DNA from: Sporosarcina ureae
Lineage (GTDB): Bacteria > Bacillota > Bacilli > Bacillales_A > Planococcaceae
Direction: 5' to 3'
Assembly (NCBI RefSeq): GCF_002082015.1
Contig: NZ_CP015109.1
Location: forward strand, 396,134 to 460,133
DNA: 64,000 nt
Part shown: positions 19,325 to 29,866 of the stretch, in pieces
How positions within the stretch are numbered: position 1 is the first letter of the stretch
Layout of the letters: the number at the start of each line of letters is the position of its first letter
Notes under the pieces: model-generated
Seen by the model: the letters and a program-made list of their open reading frames with translations, nothing else
Databases searched by the model: none
Told to the model about the DNA's origin: nothing
Translations under genes and position numbers: made by a program

Positions 19325-19598
19325 CCGCGTCATAATCTCCAAATATTGTAAATTGTTGTTGTGTGTCGATTGCATGTCGGATGCGATCGACGGCTGTTTG
19401 CATGTCGTGTAATAAAAATGGATCATGCAAGTTGGACTCGTCCATGTGCAAGTACGCGTTTGCTTGTTCGCTTGTGGTGATCCCGCGTGCGACGAGTATT
19501 TTTGTCAGCATAGTGGAAAGGTTCAAGTCTTTCGCGAGCTGGTTGACGAGTTCTTCGTCTGGCCGATCAATTTGCCATCTTTTTTTGGATTGTATCAA
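19325..19598 (-). CDS. recJ: RecJ exonuclease, upstream exon
   Basis: This exon encodes the first 91 residues and one base of the next codon. It ends FTIFGDYDA plus G; the intron starts inside the second Asp codon of the catalytic DYDADG motif that binds metal in DHH phosphoesterases. I favour a TTG start at 19598, about 11 bases after AGAGG, giving a start like IQSKKRWQI; a GTG at 19607 sits too close to that site. Repeat copy C lies about 80 bases upstream. The frame also runs on into the repeat, but that is not part of the gene. Confidence 0.9.
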
Positions 19599-19681
19599 TG
19601 TTTTCACATCCTCTGTTCTTATTATAGCGAATGTGGATGGAGACTGAAAGGAAACGATATGGCTAGAAGGAGTAAAGCACC

Positions 19682-19811
19682 GTTGATCGACATTCCAGGC
19701 GGACGCTTTCCGGAGGGCGTGGCCCGAGCCGCTTCCCTCACTTCGTTCAGTCCAGGGTCTCGAACTCACGCTAATCCTCTCGGAGTCGCCGCCTTCCACT
19801 TACGATCAACT
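19682..19811 (+). repeat. Palindromic intergenic repeat, copy C
   Basis: Ends GTTGATCG ... CGATCAAC, with inner marks GGCGGACGCTTTCCGGAGGG and CTCGGAGTCGCCGCC as in copies A and B, in the orientation of copy A. The centre is unlike A and B. It sits between recJ and lapA, just upstream of the recJ start. Confidence 0.75.
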
Positions 19812-20016
19812 ACCCTATGCTATCCACGTTGAAAGGTGCTGTAAGTATAGTGGTGTTAATAATCACCTCACTCTTATTACGAGCAAAACCAATAGCTCTT
19901 GTAAAATCCACGATTAAAGCAGCTTATTACACACTAACAAATCACATGCTCAGCTAACCCGTGCATTGATCTCTACCAACGTTACATTCTCGCACTTCTT
20001 CTCCTCAGAAAAACCA

Positions 20017-20058
20017 ACACAAAAACCACAGCAAGCCGCACATCACAACCTGCTGTGG
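20017..20058 (-). terminator. Terminator after lapA
   Basis: CCACAGCA and TGCTGTGG form the stem on the minus strand, with a 17-base loop, followed by TTTTTGTG. It separates lapA from the recJ region. Between it and repeat C (19812-20016) I see nothing supportable. Confidence 0.75.
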
Positions 20059-20068
20059 TAAGACCTAT

Positions 20069-20428
20069 TTAGTACAACTCTTTCGGTGGAATAATCTCCG
20101 CTTGAACTAGTGGTGGTTCCATCAACGCATCGATGCGCTCTTCCATTTCTTGCATTTGTCTACGCTGCGCTGTCAACTCTTCTTCCTTCACCTGTAACTG
20201 CTTTTCCAACTCCTTCACACGTCGTCCACTTCGATATGATTTATAAATAGCGAAGAAACCACTAATGACCGCGCCAAGTAATGCTGACCCCAGGATAATG
20301 AGCACAAGTGGGATCATTTCCGTTCCAAAGAAGTAATTAACCGGTACAGATTCTACATTAAATACAGCAAACAATGCGATTAACACAGCAAATAACAAAC
20401 CGACTAAAACCGTCCATTGAAATCTCAT
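20069..20428 (-). CDS. LapA-domain (DUF1049) inner-membrane protein
   Basis: The protein has about 119 residues with two membrane spans (FQWTVLVGLLFAVLIALFAVF and IPLVLIILGSALLGAVISGFF), followed by a basic turn and a C-terminal coiled coil (VKELEKQLQVKEEELTAQ). The layout and NVESVPVNYFFG fit the LapA/DUF1049 family; B. subtilis yrvD lies next to recJ in the same place. Exact role in Gram-positives unknown. GGAGG precedes the ATG at 20428; the frame is open further upstream only through a terminator. Confidence 0.8.
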   Translation of the reverse strand: MRFQWTVLVGLLFAVLIALFAVFNVESVPVNYFFGTEMIPLVLIILGSALLGAVISGFFAIYKSYRSGRRVKELEKQLQVKEEELTAQRRQMQEMEERIDALMEPPLVQAEIIPPKELY

Positions 20429-20445
20429 ATGCCTTTTCCTCCATT

Positions 20446-20480
20446 CAAAAAAGCAGGATATACCGAAGTATACCCTGCTC
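20446..20480 (-). terminator. Terminator after secDF
   Basis: AGCAGGGTATAC, TTCG loop, GTATATCCTGCT, then TTTTTT on the minus strand. It lies between secDF and lapA, so lapA needs its own promoter or read-through. Confidence 0.9.
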
Positions 20481-20499
20481 TTTATATAGTTCAAACGTA

Positions 20500-22767
20500 T
20501 TACACAACCGGTTCGTCTGAGCCCCATTGTTTTTTCTCTTTTTCTACTTTCATTCCACCATTCTTCGAAATTTGCTTTCTCTTTAGGTCGAACCAAAGTT
20601 GAGAAGAAATGAAGATGGAAGAATACGTACCTGCCAGCAAACCGATCAATAGTGCGACGGAGAATGGTCGAATCGATTCTGCACCGAGTGCCATTAATGC
20701 CACTACAACGAAGATGACTGTCAGCACCGTGTTCACTGAACGGCCAAGTGTTTGTCGTAATGATTTATTGACGATTGCCGCCAACTCGTCGTCATTATTA
20801 ATATGTTTCGAGCGATTCAAGTTTTCACGTATTCTATCGAAGGTGACGATCGTATCGTTTATAGAGTAACCGATAATCGTCAGTACCGCAGCGATGAATG
20901 TGATGTCCACTTCAAGTCGCAAAATACTGAAGATCGCAATCATGAAGAACGCGTCATGCAGTAAACCGATAATTGCTGCTAGACCCATGCGCCATTCGAA
21001 ACGGAACGCTACGTAGATGATGATCCCTAGAGCCGCAATTGCTAATGCAGATATCGCATTACGCACGAGCTCTTTTCCTACCGTATTGGAAACCGTCGAA
21101 ACGTTTGGTTCTGCACCGTATACTTCAGATAGCTCTTTTTTGATTTTATTGACTTCTTCTTGTCCGAAGTCTTCTTTATATCGTGCAACCGCAATATTCT
21201 TTTCATCGCCTGAAATGACGACGTCGGACGTTGGGTGGCCGATTTCTTCAAGAAGCTTTGTTACTTCCGTTTCATCGAGCTGTTGTTCAGCAAGCATTTC
21301 CACACGTGTACCGCCTGAGAAGTCGATTCCCAAGTTGAGCTTGAAAACGCCGAGCATAATAGCTCCAACAAGCAATAAGACGATAGAAAGCGTATAGAAA
21401 CGTTTTCTCGAATGAACGAAATCAAAACGGTCAAATTTCGTCGTGAGATCCAATGTCTCATAGCCTTCATCTGCTGAATGGACTTGTTTCTTGTTTAATC
21501 CAAACCAGCCCACTTTATTGTCAAGGTACCCACTGTGAACGAGTAGTCCAAGCAATAGACGAGATCCCCAAACCGCTGTTAGGAAACTGACCAAAATACT
21601 AATAATGAGCATAGTTGCGAAACCTTTAACAGAGCTTGTACCGTAAATGAACAATACGACTGCTGCTAAGAGTGTCGTGATGTTCGCATCGAGGATTGCG
21701 GTGAACGAAGACTTCGCTCCGGCCGTAAAGGACGTTTTAATCGATTTTCCGACACGCAATTCTTCTTTAATCCGCTCATAGGTGATGATATTGGCATCGA
21801 CTGCCATACCGACCCCGAGCATTAATGCGGCAATACCTGGTAGTGTCAATACCCCATTGATTAATGTGAACACTAGCAAAATCAAAAAGATATAAACAGA
21901 GAGTGTGACGACTGCGATAATCCCTGGTAAACGGTAATAGAGTGCCATAAAGATAAAGACTAAGCTGACACCGACAATTCCAGCAAATATCGTTTTATCT
22001 AGTGCTTGTTCACCAAATTGCGCACCGACAGAAGTCGAGTAAATTTCTTCTAAATCAACAGGCAATGCACCAGCGTTCAAAATACCCGCCAAGTTTTTCG
22101 TCTCTTCAATAGAGAAGTTACCTGAGATCTCAACATTTGAAGAGTTGATCGTTTTAGACACATACGGAGCCGAGATGAAAGCGGGGTCCGCCTTCATTGC
22201 TTCTTCTTTAAAGGAGTGTTCTCCTTCGATGAAGTCCAACCAAATAACGAGCATGTTATCCGGCTTCATTGCTGCAATTTCAGAAGTCACTTCTCCAAAT
22301 TTATTTGGATCTTTCATTTCCAATGTAACAACCGGGTTGTTATTTTCATCGAAATTGGCTTTTGCTTTACCTTCTTTCAAATCATTTCCGTCAAGCATCA
22401 ATTCATCATTCGCATTACGGAATGATAGGTTGGCTTGGGTGGATAATAATTCACGGGCAGTTTCCTGATCTTCTACCCCGGCAAGCTGAACGCGGATTCG
22501 GTTGTTTGATTCGATTTGGATGCTAGGTTCGTTTACACCGAGCACGTCAATACGATTCGTCAACGCGCGTGCCGTATCGGCAACTGTTGACTCCGTAATC
22601 TTTTGTCCTTCTTTCAATGGTTTCACTTGATACAGAACTTCGAAACCACCCTGTAAGTCAAGGCCTAACTTGACGTCTTTTAAAATCGGACTCGTCGTGG
22701 AAAATACCGTTGATGCCAAAATGACGATAAGCAGCAAAAACGCGACGATCCTTCCTCTGTTTTTCAT
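20500..22767 (-). CDS. secDF: Fused protein-export membrane protein SecDF
   Basis: This proton-driven accessory of the Sec translocon pulls exported proteins out of the channel. The 755-residue protein is the SecD and SecF halves in one chain, as in Bacillus. The SecD half has an N-terminal span, LGLDLQGGFEVLYQV and the TM4 motif GVGMAVDANIITYERIKEE; the SecF half begins near residue 440 with LGIDFSGGTRVEM and has the matching GYSINDTIVTFDRIREN. Twelve spans are expected. The ATG is at 22767 and a terminator follows. Confidence 0.96.
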   Translation of the reverse strand: MKNRGRIVAFLLLIVILASTVFSTTSPILKDVKLGLDLQGGFEVLYQVKPLKEGQKITESTVADTARALTNRIDVLGVNEPSIQIESNNRIRVQLAGVEDQETARELLSTQANLSFRNANDELMLDGNDLKEGKAKANFDENNNPVVTLEMKDPNKFGEVTSEIAAMKPDNMLVIWLDFIEGEHSFKEEAMKADPAFISAPYVSKTINSSNVEISGNFSIEETKNLAGILNAGALPVDLEEIYSTSVGAQFGEQALDKTIFAGIVGVSLVFIFMALYYRLPGIIAVVTLSVYIFLILLVFTLINGVLTLPGIAALMLGVGMAVDANIITYERIKEELRVGKSIKTSFTAGAKSSFTAILDANITTLLAAVVLFIYGTSSVKGFATMLIISILVSFLTAVWGSRLLLGLLVHSGYLDNKVGWFGLNKKQVHSADEGYETLDLTTKFDRFDFVHSRKRFYTLSIVLLLVGAIMLGVFKLNLGIDFSGGTRVEMLAEQQLDETEVTKLLEEIGHPTSDVVISGDEKNIAVARYKEDFGQEEVNKIKKELSEVYGAEPNVSTVSNTVGKELVRNAISALAIAALGIIIYVAFRFEWRMGLAAIIGLLHDAFFMIAIFSILRLEVDITFIAAVLTIIGYSINDTIVTFDRIRENLNRSKHINNDDELAAIVNKSLRQTLGRSVNTVLTVIFVVVALMALGAESIRPFSVALLIGLLAGTYSSIFISSQLWFDLKRKQISKNGGMKVEKEKKQWGSDEPVV

Positions 22768-22897
22768 ATTTCCTTTTCCCCCTCATATACTAGAGCGGCA
22801 TAGCACCTGTTATGTACTTTCTTCTCTCATTGTACAACATACCAATTATGAAACAGTAGGTTGTCTGTGTCAAATACTTCATGATAGGAATTGCAAA

Positions 22898-23215
22898 TCA
22901 ATCCGCTTTTTTAGGCGAAAATAACACAGACCATTCCTCTTTACTCAACTCCAACACATCTTCACTGTTGCGTTGAGCTTCGGTTTGCGTATGCGTCATG
23001 AACTGTGCCGCCGTAATGGCCAAAACATCCGAAATCATTTCATAAGAACGCATCGCAGAAATATCTTTTTTCCGCCACTTTTTCTCCACTACATATTTCA
23101 GTAAATCTTCCTCCGTAATCTCCGAGTAGCCGTAAAACGTCAATTCTTTCTTTTTACTTTCTAGTGCAGGGAACAACTGTCTATATAAGTCTGTCAACTG
23201 TTGATCCAACGCCAC
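22898..23215 (-). CDS. comN: Post-transcriptional regulator ComN-like
   Basis: The 105-residue protein begins with a short N-terminal helix pair, contains WRKKDISAMRSYEMISDVLAI, and matches the ComN (YrzD) family in length and in position between secDF and spoVB. In B. subtilis ComN controls comE mRNA and localises near the division site through DivIVA; the same role here is inferred. No membrane segment. Confidence 0.75.
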   Translation of the reverse strand: MALDQQLTDLYRQLFPALESKKKELTFYGYSEITEEDLLKYVVEKKWRKKDISAMRSYEMISDVLAITAAQFMTHTQTEAQRNSEDVLELSKEEWSVLFSPKKAD

Positions 23216-23340
23216 TTCCCCCCTCGTGTATAGTTCCGGAATAAACTTGATTATATCACATACACTTAACTATATTTGGGTTTTGCCCAAGCATTCTCAT
23301 TGTATTGGAAAACGTGGCAAATCAGAAGGAGTGGTGTAGG

Positions 23341-24858
23341 ATGTCATCATTTATTCGGGGGACGATCTTTTTGATGGCGGCCGTGTTTTTATCAAAATTA
23401 CTCGGCTTCGTCTATCGAATTCAATTTATGCGGGTAGCAGGAGAAGAAACCGTCGGGATCTATATGACCGCATACCCGGCATTCATCTTTTTCCTCTCCT
23501 TAGTACAGCTTGGCGTACCCACTGCAATTGCGAAAGTGATAGCGGAGTTAAAAGCACAGGGCGGCACCGTACAATTGCGACAAGTTATGAGAACCGCCAC
23601 ATTTATCACGATTTTATCTGGTGCAGTCTTCATTCCCGCGTGTATTCTTTTTATTCCTTTTTTAGCTGAAACTTTACTTGGGAACAGAGCAACTTCCACT
23701 GCATTATACGTAGCACTCGCTATCGTACCTATCGCTTCCATTGGTGGGTTAATCAGAGGATATTTTCAAGGGATTTCACGTATTGAGGAAACTGCATGGG
23801 CACAAGTGATCGAACAAATCTTTCGTATATTATTGATCACATGGATGTTGCCATACATTCTAGCTCCAGAAGATCCTATGATGAATGCAGCGTATGCGAT
23901 GGCTGTGACCTTCCTTGCTGAAATCGTGTCGGTACTTTATCTTCTATACAAATACCATCAGCAACAAAAGAAACAACCAAAGACACAGAAAAAAGAACCG
24001 CGCTATCCAATGGAGCCGATTCTTGAGGTGGCACTTCCTTCGTCAGGCAGTCGACTATTTGGAACGTTCACATGGTTTCTTGAGCCCATTATCTTTTTAC
24101 GTGCACTTTCCATGGCAGGCGTTGGAACCGTAGCCGCCACTTCGTTGTATGGAGTCATTTCAGGGGTACTTATTCCGTTATTATTGTTTCCGGCATTTAT
24201 TCCATACGCATTATCCGTCGTACTCGTTCCAGCCGTCAGTGGGGCAGCCGCTTCGAGTAACGTCAAGAAGCTGCAAGAACGCATTCACTTAGCATTGCGT
24301 TTATCTGCCTTAACTGGTGCATTTGCAGCTACCGTATTTTATATGCATGGCCAAGAGCTTGCAGAGAAGTTATTCCATATTGTAGAAGGTGGCAGCTATA
24401 TGACGTTGCTCGCACCCATTTTCTTCTTTTATTATATTCAAAGCCCACTCTATTCCATTTTACAGGCAACAGGTGATGCGAAAGCCGGTATGCTAAACTC
24501 CGTTTACGGAGGGATCGCAAAACTTGCGGTGATGTTTATTTTAGCCTCGCAACCAGGTCTACAAGAAACAGGTGCTGTTCTCGCGATCGGTTTCGGTGTA
24601 CTCGTTACATCTTTCTTGCATATCGCCACACTACGTCAAAATAAATCGACCGCTACTGGATTTTCCATGTTCGCGATGACCTATATCGTGTTCTTGCTGA
24701 CCGTCGTCATTCGTCCAATTTTCCTCCCAATTGGATCCCATCATCTATTTGTGGAATGCGCCATTACATCCGGTGTGCTATTGGTTTTATTATTGTTGAC
24801 GAGACAAATCAAAACACAGGACTTTGTCATGCTGCGGAATTTAGTTAAACGGTATTAA
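23341..24858 (+). CDS. spoVB: Stage V sporulation protein B, MurJ-like flippase family
   Basis: This polytopic membrane protein of the MVF/MOP family is needed for spore cortex synthesis, probably by flipping lipid-linked peptidoglycan precursor. The 505 residues hold about 14 spans, starting SSFIRGTIFLMAAVFLSKLLGF, with the family segment RGYFQG near residue 140. AAGGAG is 9 bases before the ATG at 23341, so upstream in-frame codons were discarded. It is divergent from comN and converges with a yetF-type gene, overlapping its last bases (24855-24858). Confidence 0.92.
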   Translation: MSSFIRGTIFLMAAVFLSKLLGFVYRIQFMRVAGEETVGIYMTAYPAFIFFLSLVQLGVPTAIAKVIAELKAQGGTVQLRQVMRTATFITILSGAVFIPACILFIPFLAETLLGNRATSTALYVALAIVPIASIGGLIRGYFQGISRIEETAWAQVIEQIFRILLITWMLPYILAPEDPMMNAAYAMAVTFLAEIVSVLYLLYKYHQQQKKQPKTQKKEPRYPMEPILEVALPSSGSRLFGTFTWFLEPIIFLRALSMAGVGTVAATSLYGVISGVLIPLLLFPAFIPYALSVVLVPAVSGAAASSNVKKLQERIHLALRLSALTGAFAATVFYMHGQELAEKLFHIVEGGSYMTLLAPIFFFYYIQSPLYSILQATGDAKAGMLNSVYGGIAKLAVMFILASQPGLQETGAVLAIGFGVLVTSFLHIATLRQNKSTATGFSMFAMTYIVFLLTVVIRPIFLPIGSHHLFVECAITSGVLLVLLLLTRQIKTQDFVMLRNLVKRY

Positions 24859-25490
24859 CCTTTTTTCAATTGAATTTTAATTTCACCTTTTTCAAAGGTG
24901 CAATAAAAGATCGTGCTCAAATCGGTAATGTTTTTAGCATGTAATTTTCGTAGCAACCAGTCTTCCGTCTTGCCGATCAACTTTAAATGCTCGGGCTGCA
25001 TTTCCCCGTCGAGTACTAAGCCAACAATTGGCAGGTCACCGTCTTTAGTGAACACAGATAAATTTCCAGAAGACTCGAGATACGCAAACGTTACATTATG
25101 AATCGAACCGACTTGATTCTCTCGTAATTGTTGAAACAAATCGTCCAGATTATAACGCTGTTTACGCATTTCCTCTTCCTGGATCACTCCATGTCGAATA
25201 ATTAACGTCGGATCGCCATCGACTACATCACGAAACTTTTTACTTTTCAATGAAATCATGGAGGATATATATTGAATGACCAACAATAGGAGGATCGGAA
25301 GAATCCCTTCAATAATCGGTTTATCGGGAGATTCTACAATCATCGCAGCTACTTCCGCCATAATGATAAAGACGACGATATCTATGACACCCAATTCACC
25401 AACTTCTCGTTTTCCCATAATTCGTAATATCACAAGAAGAAAAACATATAAAAACACCGTACGCAACCCGATAATTAGTAACTCATGCAC
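24855..25490 (-). CDS. DUF421 membrane protein (YetF-like)
   Basis: The protein has 211 residues, with three N-terminal spans (LLIIGLRTVFLYVFLLVILRI with MGKREVGELGVIDIVVFIIMAE) and a cytoplasmic DUF421 C-terminal domain (GDPTLIIRHGVIQEEEMRKQR, then LSVFTKDG). Members such as YetF and YrbG are found in spore formers, some in the spore membrane; roles are unclear. I choose the GTG at 25490, ten bases after GGAGG. That ribosome site lies inside a hairpin (25494-25531). Confidence 0.8.
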   Translation of the reverse strand: MHELLIIGLRTVFLYVFLLVILRIMGKREVGELGVIDIVVFIIMAEVAAMIVESPDKPIIEGILPILLLLVIQYISSMISLKSKKFRDVVDGDPTLIIRHGVIQEEEMRKQRYNLDDLFQQLRENQVGSIHNVTFAYLESSGNLSVFTKDGDLPIVGLVLDGEMQPEHLKLIGKTEDWLLRKLHAKNITDLSTIFYCTFEKGEIKIQLKKG

Positions 25491-25493
25491 AGC

Positions 25494-25536
25494 AGATCTG
25501 CCTCCTTCACACTTAGTGTGCCGGCAGATCTTTTTT
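25494..25536. promoter_or_regulatory. Hairpin covering the yetF-type ribosome site
   Basis: AGATCTGCC pairs with GGCAGATCT, with an inner CACACTAAGTGTG hairpin. On the minus strand the right arm overlaps GGAGG of the DUF421 gene, so folding could hide the ribosome site. On the plus strand the same element is followed by TTTTTT and would act as a terminator. Confidence 0.55.
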
Positions 25537-25552
25537 CTATACGTAAGCAAAC

Positions 25553-25594
25553 AAAAAAGCGGAAATCTATGGATAAACCAATAATTTCCGCTTT
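25553..25594 (-). terminator. Terminator after yajC
   Basis: AAGCGGAAAT pairs with ATTTCCGCTT and is followed by TTTT on the minus strand, right after the yajC stop codon. Confidence 0.85.
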
Positions 25595-25597
25595 TAC

Positions 25598-25864
25598 TTA
25601 TGACGCTGTTGCGACTCTACCTACCGCTTGCTTGTCAAAACGCAAAACTGTAGTGTCCGATACACGCAAGAAAATAGAAGTTTCATCTACCGCATCCACA
25701 GTACCATGAATACCACCGATTGTGACTACTTCGTCTCCACGCTTTAAACTATTTTGCATCTCTTTCGCTGCTTTCTGTCTCTTCTGAGCAGGACGAATAA
25801 GTAAAAACCACATAATAGCCACCATGATGACTAGTGTGAAAATACCACCGTATTGTTCCATCAT
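25598..25864 (-). CDS. yajC: Preprotein translocase accessory subunit YajC
   Basis: This small partner of SecDF has 88 residues: one N-terminal span (YGGIFTLVIMVAIMWFLLIRPAQKRQK, the IRPQ/AQKR mark of YajC) and a small soluble domain (GDEVVTIGGIHGTV). GGAAGGGGG precedes the two adjacent ATG codons at 25864 and 25861. It follows tgt as in most bacteria, in a queA-tgt-yajC operon. Confidence 0.95.
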   Translation of the reverse strand: MMEQYGGIFTLVIMVAIMWFLLIRPAQKRQKAAKEMQNSLKRGDEVVTIGGIHGTVDAVDETSIFLRVSDTTVLRFDKQAVGRVATAS

Positions 25865-25911
25865 TAAATATTTTCCCCCTTCCTGAAGCATCATTTTTTA
25901 TTATACAAGAT

Positions 25912-27051
<1,140 letters not shown>

Positions 27052-28104
27052 TTAACCTCGTTCCTTTCTTGTAGCTGGGCGAATAAACATCGCGTCGCCA
27101 AAACTGAAAAATCGATACTGCTCTTTCACGGCTTGTTCATATGCATGCATGACATGATCACGTCCGGCAAATGCGGACAACAGCATCAATAGTGTAGATT
27201 TTGGCAAGTGGAAATTCGTCACCAAACCATCAATTGCTTTAAATTCATACCCAGGATAAATAAATATCGAAGTCCAGCCGCTTGCTGCGACGACTTCCCC
27301 ATTATTCTCTGAAGCGATGGTTTCAAGCGTCCGTGTAGACGTCGTACCGACCGCCACTACATTGCCGCCATTCGCTTTTGTCTCACGAACGAGTGCTGCT
27401 GTCTCTTCCGTCATGACATAGTATTCTGCATGCATCGTGTGATCTTCAATTGAATCTACACTAACAGGACGGAATGTACCTAGTCCAACGTGCAACGTAA
27501 TGAATGCGATCTGCACGCCTTTTTCACGCAATGCATCCAAGATTTCATCTGTAAAATGCAAGCCTGCTGTAGGTGCTGCCGCAGATCCACGCTCTTTTGC
27601 GAAAACGGTTTGATAGCGCGTCTGATCTTCTAATGTCTCAGTAATATATGGAGGCAATGGCATCTGTCCAAGCTGATCGAGCAATTCATAGAAAATGCCG
27701 TCATAACTAAATTTGAATTCGCGCCCACCTTGTTCACCGAGTGCGGTACATTCAGCCTGCAACAAGCCGTCACCAAACGTCACGACCGTCCCTACTTTTA
27801 TACGTTTTGAAGGCTTGACCAACGTTTCCCAGCGGTCATCACCTGTCTCTTTTAATAACAATACTTCAATCGTTGCGCCAGTTTCTTCTTTCGTCCCGAT
27901 CAAACGCGCCGGCAATACTTTTGTGTCGTTCAACACTAGCAAGTCCCCTGCTTCTAGTTCATCCACTAAATCCCGGAAATGCTTATGTGTAACCGTACCG
28001 TTATCACGCCCCATGACGAGTAAACGGCTCGCTGTGCGATCCAAAAGCGGTGTTTGGGCAATTAAATGTTCTGGTAAATCAAAATCAAAGTCTTCTACTT
28101 CCAT
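27052..28104 (-). CDS. queA: S-adenosylmethionine:tRNA ribosyltransferase-isomerase
   Basis: QueA adds the epoxycyclopentane ring from SAM to preQ1 in tRNA, the step after Tgt. The 350-residue protein begins with the family pattern [15 protein letters not shown] and holds [13 protein letters not shown] and [10 protein letters not shown], typical of QueA. It lies between ruvB and tgt as in B. subtilis. Confidence 0.96.
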   Translation of the reverse strand: MEVEDFDFDLPEHLIAQTPLLDRTASRLLVMGRDNGTVTHKHFRDLVDELEAGDLLVLNDTKVLPARLIGTKEETGATIEVLLLKETGDDRWETLVKPSKRIKVGTVVTFGDGLLQAECTALGEQGGREFKFSYDGIFYELLDQLGQMPLPPYITETLEDQTRYQTVFAKERGSAAAPTAGLHFTDEILDALREKGVQIAFITLHVGLGTFRPVSVDSIEDHTMHAEYYVMTEETAALVRETKANGGNVVAVGTTSTRTLETIASENNGEVVAASGWTSIFIYPGYEFKAIDGLVTNFHLPKSTLLMLLSAFAGRDHVMHAYEQAVKEQYRFFSFGDAMFIRPATRKERG

Positions 28105-28122
28105 CTTGCTAACTCCTATCTG

Positions 28123-29121
28123 TCACTCAGGAAGCGGATAGCCGAAATGCTCGTAAGCCTTTTCCGTCGCCATCCGACCTCTTGATGTACGTTGAATAAA
28201 TCCCATTTGTAATAAATACGGCTCATAAACGTCTTCGATCGTCACCGACTCTTCCCCAATACTTGCAGCAAGTGTATCGATGCCGACTGGCCCCCCACGG
28301 AACCGTTCAATCATGCTGTGAAGCAACTGATGGTCGATTTGATCGAGTCCATGATGATCCACTTGTAACATATCGAGCGCTTCTTGTGCAATCGAATGTG
28401 TAATGATTCCGTTCCCGCGCACTTGTGCATAATCGCGCACTCTTCGCAATAGACGATTGGCAATACGCGGTGTTCCGCGAGAGCGTTTCGCCAGTTCGAC
28501 AGCTGCCTGCGGATCGATGTCCACGCCAAATAAATTCGCGCTTCGAATAACGATCTCCGTCAATGATTCCACTTCATAATACTCAAGTCGAAGCGGGACT
28601 CCGAAACGGTCACGTAGCGGTGCAGACAATGCCCCTGCACGCGTCGTCGCACCGATCAATGTAAACGGCGGCAGATCTAGTCGTACAGACCGTGCCGTCG
28701 GACCTTTTCCAACCATAATATCGAGGCAGAAATCCTCCATCGCTGGATACAGCACTTCTTCAATCGCGCGGTTTAGCCGATGAATTTCATCGATGAACAG
28801 GACGTCGCCCGGCTCCAATGAAGATACCACTGCCGCCAAGTCACCCGGACGTTCAATAGCGGGACCGCTCGTCATGCGAACATTCACACCCATTTCATTG
28901 CCGATCACCGTAGCGAGCGTCGTCTTTCCAAGCCCAGGAGGACCGTATAACAACACATGATCCAAACTTTCTTCCCGCTTTTTTGCCGCCTCAATAAAAA
29001 TCGATAAATTATCTTTCGCTTGTTGCTGACCGATATATTGCTGCAATAATTGCGGGCGTAATGATTGTTCAAAACTATCATCAAAATCCGTTGCTTCATT
29101 CGTCAGTATGCGTTCATCCAT
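28123..29121 (-). CDS. ruvB: Holliday junction branch-migration ATPase RuvB
   Basis: This hexameric AAA+ motor drives RuvA-bound Holliday junctions. The protein has 332 residues, with Walker [12 protein letters not shown], Walker [10 protein letters not shown], sensor GATTRAG, arginine-containing RDRFG, and the C-terminal winged helix ([15 protein letters not shown]). The ATG at 29121 follows GGAGG; an earlier in-frame start at 29136 would overlap that site. It is co-transcribed with ruvA. Confidence 0.97.
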   Translation of the reverse strand: MDERILTNEATDFDDSFEQSLRPQLLQQYIGQQQAKDNLSIFIEAAKKREESLDHVLLYGPPGLGKTTLATVIGNEMGVNVRMTSGPAIERPGDLAAVVSSLEPGDVLFIDEIHRLNRAIEEVLYPAMEDFCLDIMVGKGPTARSVRLDLPPFTLIGATTRAGALSAPLRDRFGVPLRLEYYEVESLTEIVIRSANLFGVDIDPQAAVELAKRSRGTPRIANRLLRRVRDYAQVRGNGIITHSIAQEALDMLQVDHHGLDQIDHQLLHSMIERFRGGPVGIDTLAASIGEESVTIEDVYEPYLLQMGFIQRTSRGRMATEKAYEHFGYPLPE

Positions 29122-29140
29122 TGGAACCACCTCCATCGTA

Positions 29141-29746
29141 TTAGCCTTGTTTCAATAATAATTTTAACGCCAGACGCATATAGCCTTCTGTATCGAGTTC
29201 TTCTTTCTCGAGCTTCGGCTTCACTTTCTTCAGTTCACGATCCGAATAACCAAGCGCAGTCAATGCAAGCATCGCCTCATCGAGCTCATCACTTTCCGCA
29301 AGCGTAAGCAACGTGTCTTCCGAATCCGGCAAATCAATTTCTGTAAACAGATCATGAAGTTTGCCTTTTAAATCCAAAATCATTTGACGAGCCGTCTTCT
29401 TGCCGACACCTGGAAACTGCACAAGGAACCCTTCATCTTCGCGCTCAATCGCACTCACTACTTGAGAAGGCAAGCCGTTCGCAAGAATTGCGAGCGCGCC
29501 TTTAGGACCGATTCCCGAAACGGTAATCAGTTTACGGAACAATTCACGTTGTTCCAGCGTCTTGAAACCGATCAATAACTGCGTATCTTCACGCACATGC
29601 AAATACGTGAACACTTGCTGTACCTCTTCTGTTACGTGGAACGCAAATGGATTTGGCGTCATGACTTGCCAACCAATTCCTGATTGCTCCAGCACAACAT
29701 ATTCAGGTGTCACACGTGTCACATAGCCTTTTATGTAATCGTACAA
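29141..29746 (-). CDS. ruvA: Holliday junction DNA-binding protein RuvA
   Basis: RuvA binds four-way junctions and loads RuvB. The protein has 201 residues: an N-terminal OB fold ([19 protein letters not shown]), two HhH motifs ([32 protein letters not shown]) and a C-terminal helical domain that contacts RuvB. The start is a TTG at 29746 with AGGGGGAG upstream. Unlike B. subtilis, no bofC lies upstream. Confidence 0.96.
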   Translation of the reverse strand: MYDYIKGYVTRVTPEYVVLEQSGIGWQVMTPNPFAFHVTEEVQQVFTYLHVREDTQLLIGFKTLEQRELFRKLITVSGIGPKGALAILANGLPSQVVSAIEREDEGFLVQFPGVGKKTARQMILDLKGKLHDLFTEIDLPDSEDTLLTLAESDELDEAMLALTALGYSDRELKKVKPKLEKEELDTEGYMRLALKLLLKQG

Positions 29747-29826
29747 AGTAGTCTCCCCCTAAAGTATACCTGCTATTATAGCATACGAACGGGTTTTCTA
29801 CTTGTTCAACCTCCAGAAACCTGCAT

Positions 29827-29861
29827 AAAAAAATGGACACATAAAATTCGTGTCCATTCAT
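29827..29861 (-). terminator. Terminator after the FMN reductase
   Basis: AATGGACAC pairs with GTGTCCATT and is followed by TTTTT on the minus strand. It separates the FMN reductase gene from ruvA. Confidence 0.88.
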
Positions 29862-29866
29862 CCTAC

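Noticed and set aside
14470-19607. recJ as a pseudogene cut into two pieces
   Set aside because: The break coincides exactly with group II intron ends, and joining restores the reading frame and motif.
19608-19799. Upstream extension of the recJ frame into repeat copy C
   Set aside because: The extra residues are repeat-derived and unlike any RecJ N-terminus; a TTG with AGAGG fits better.
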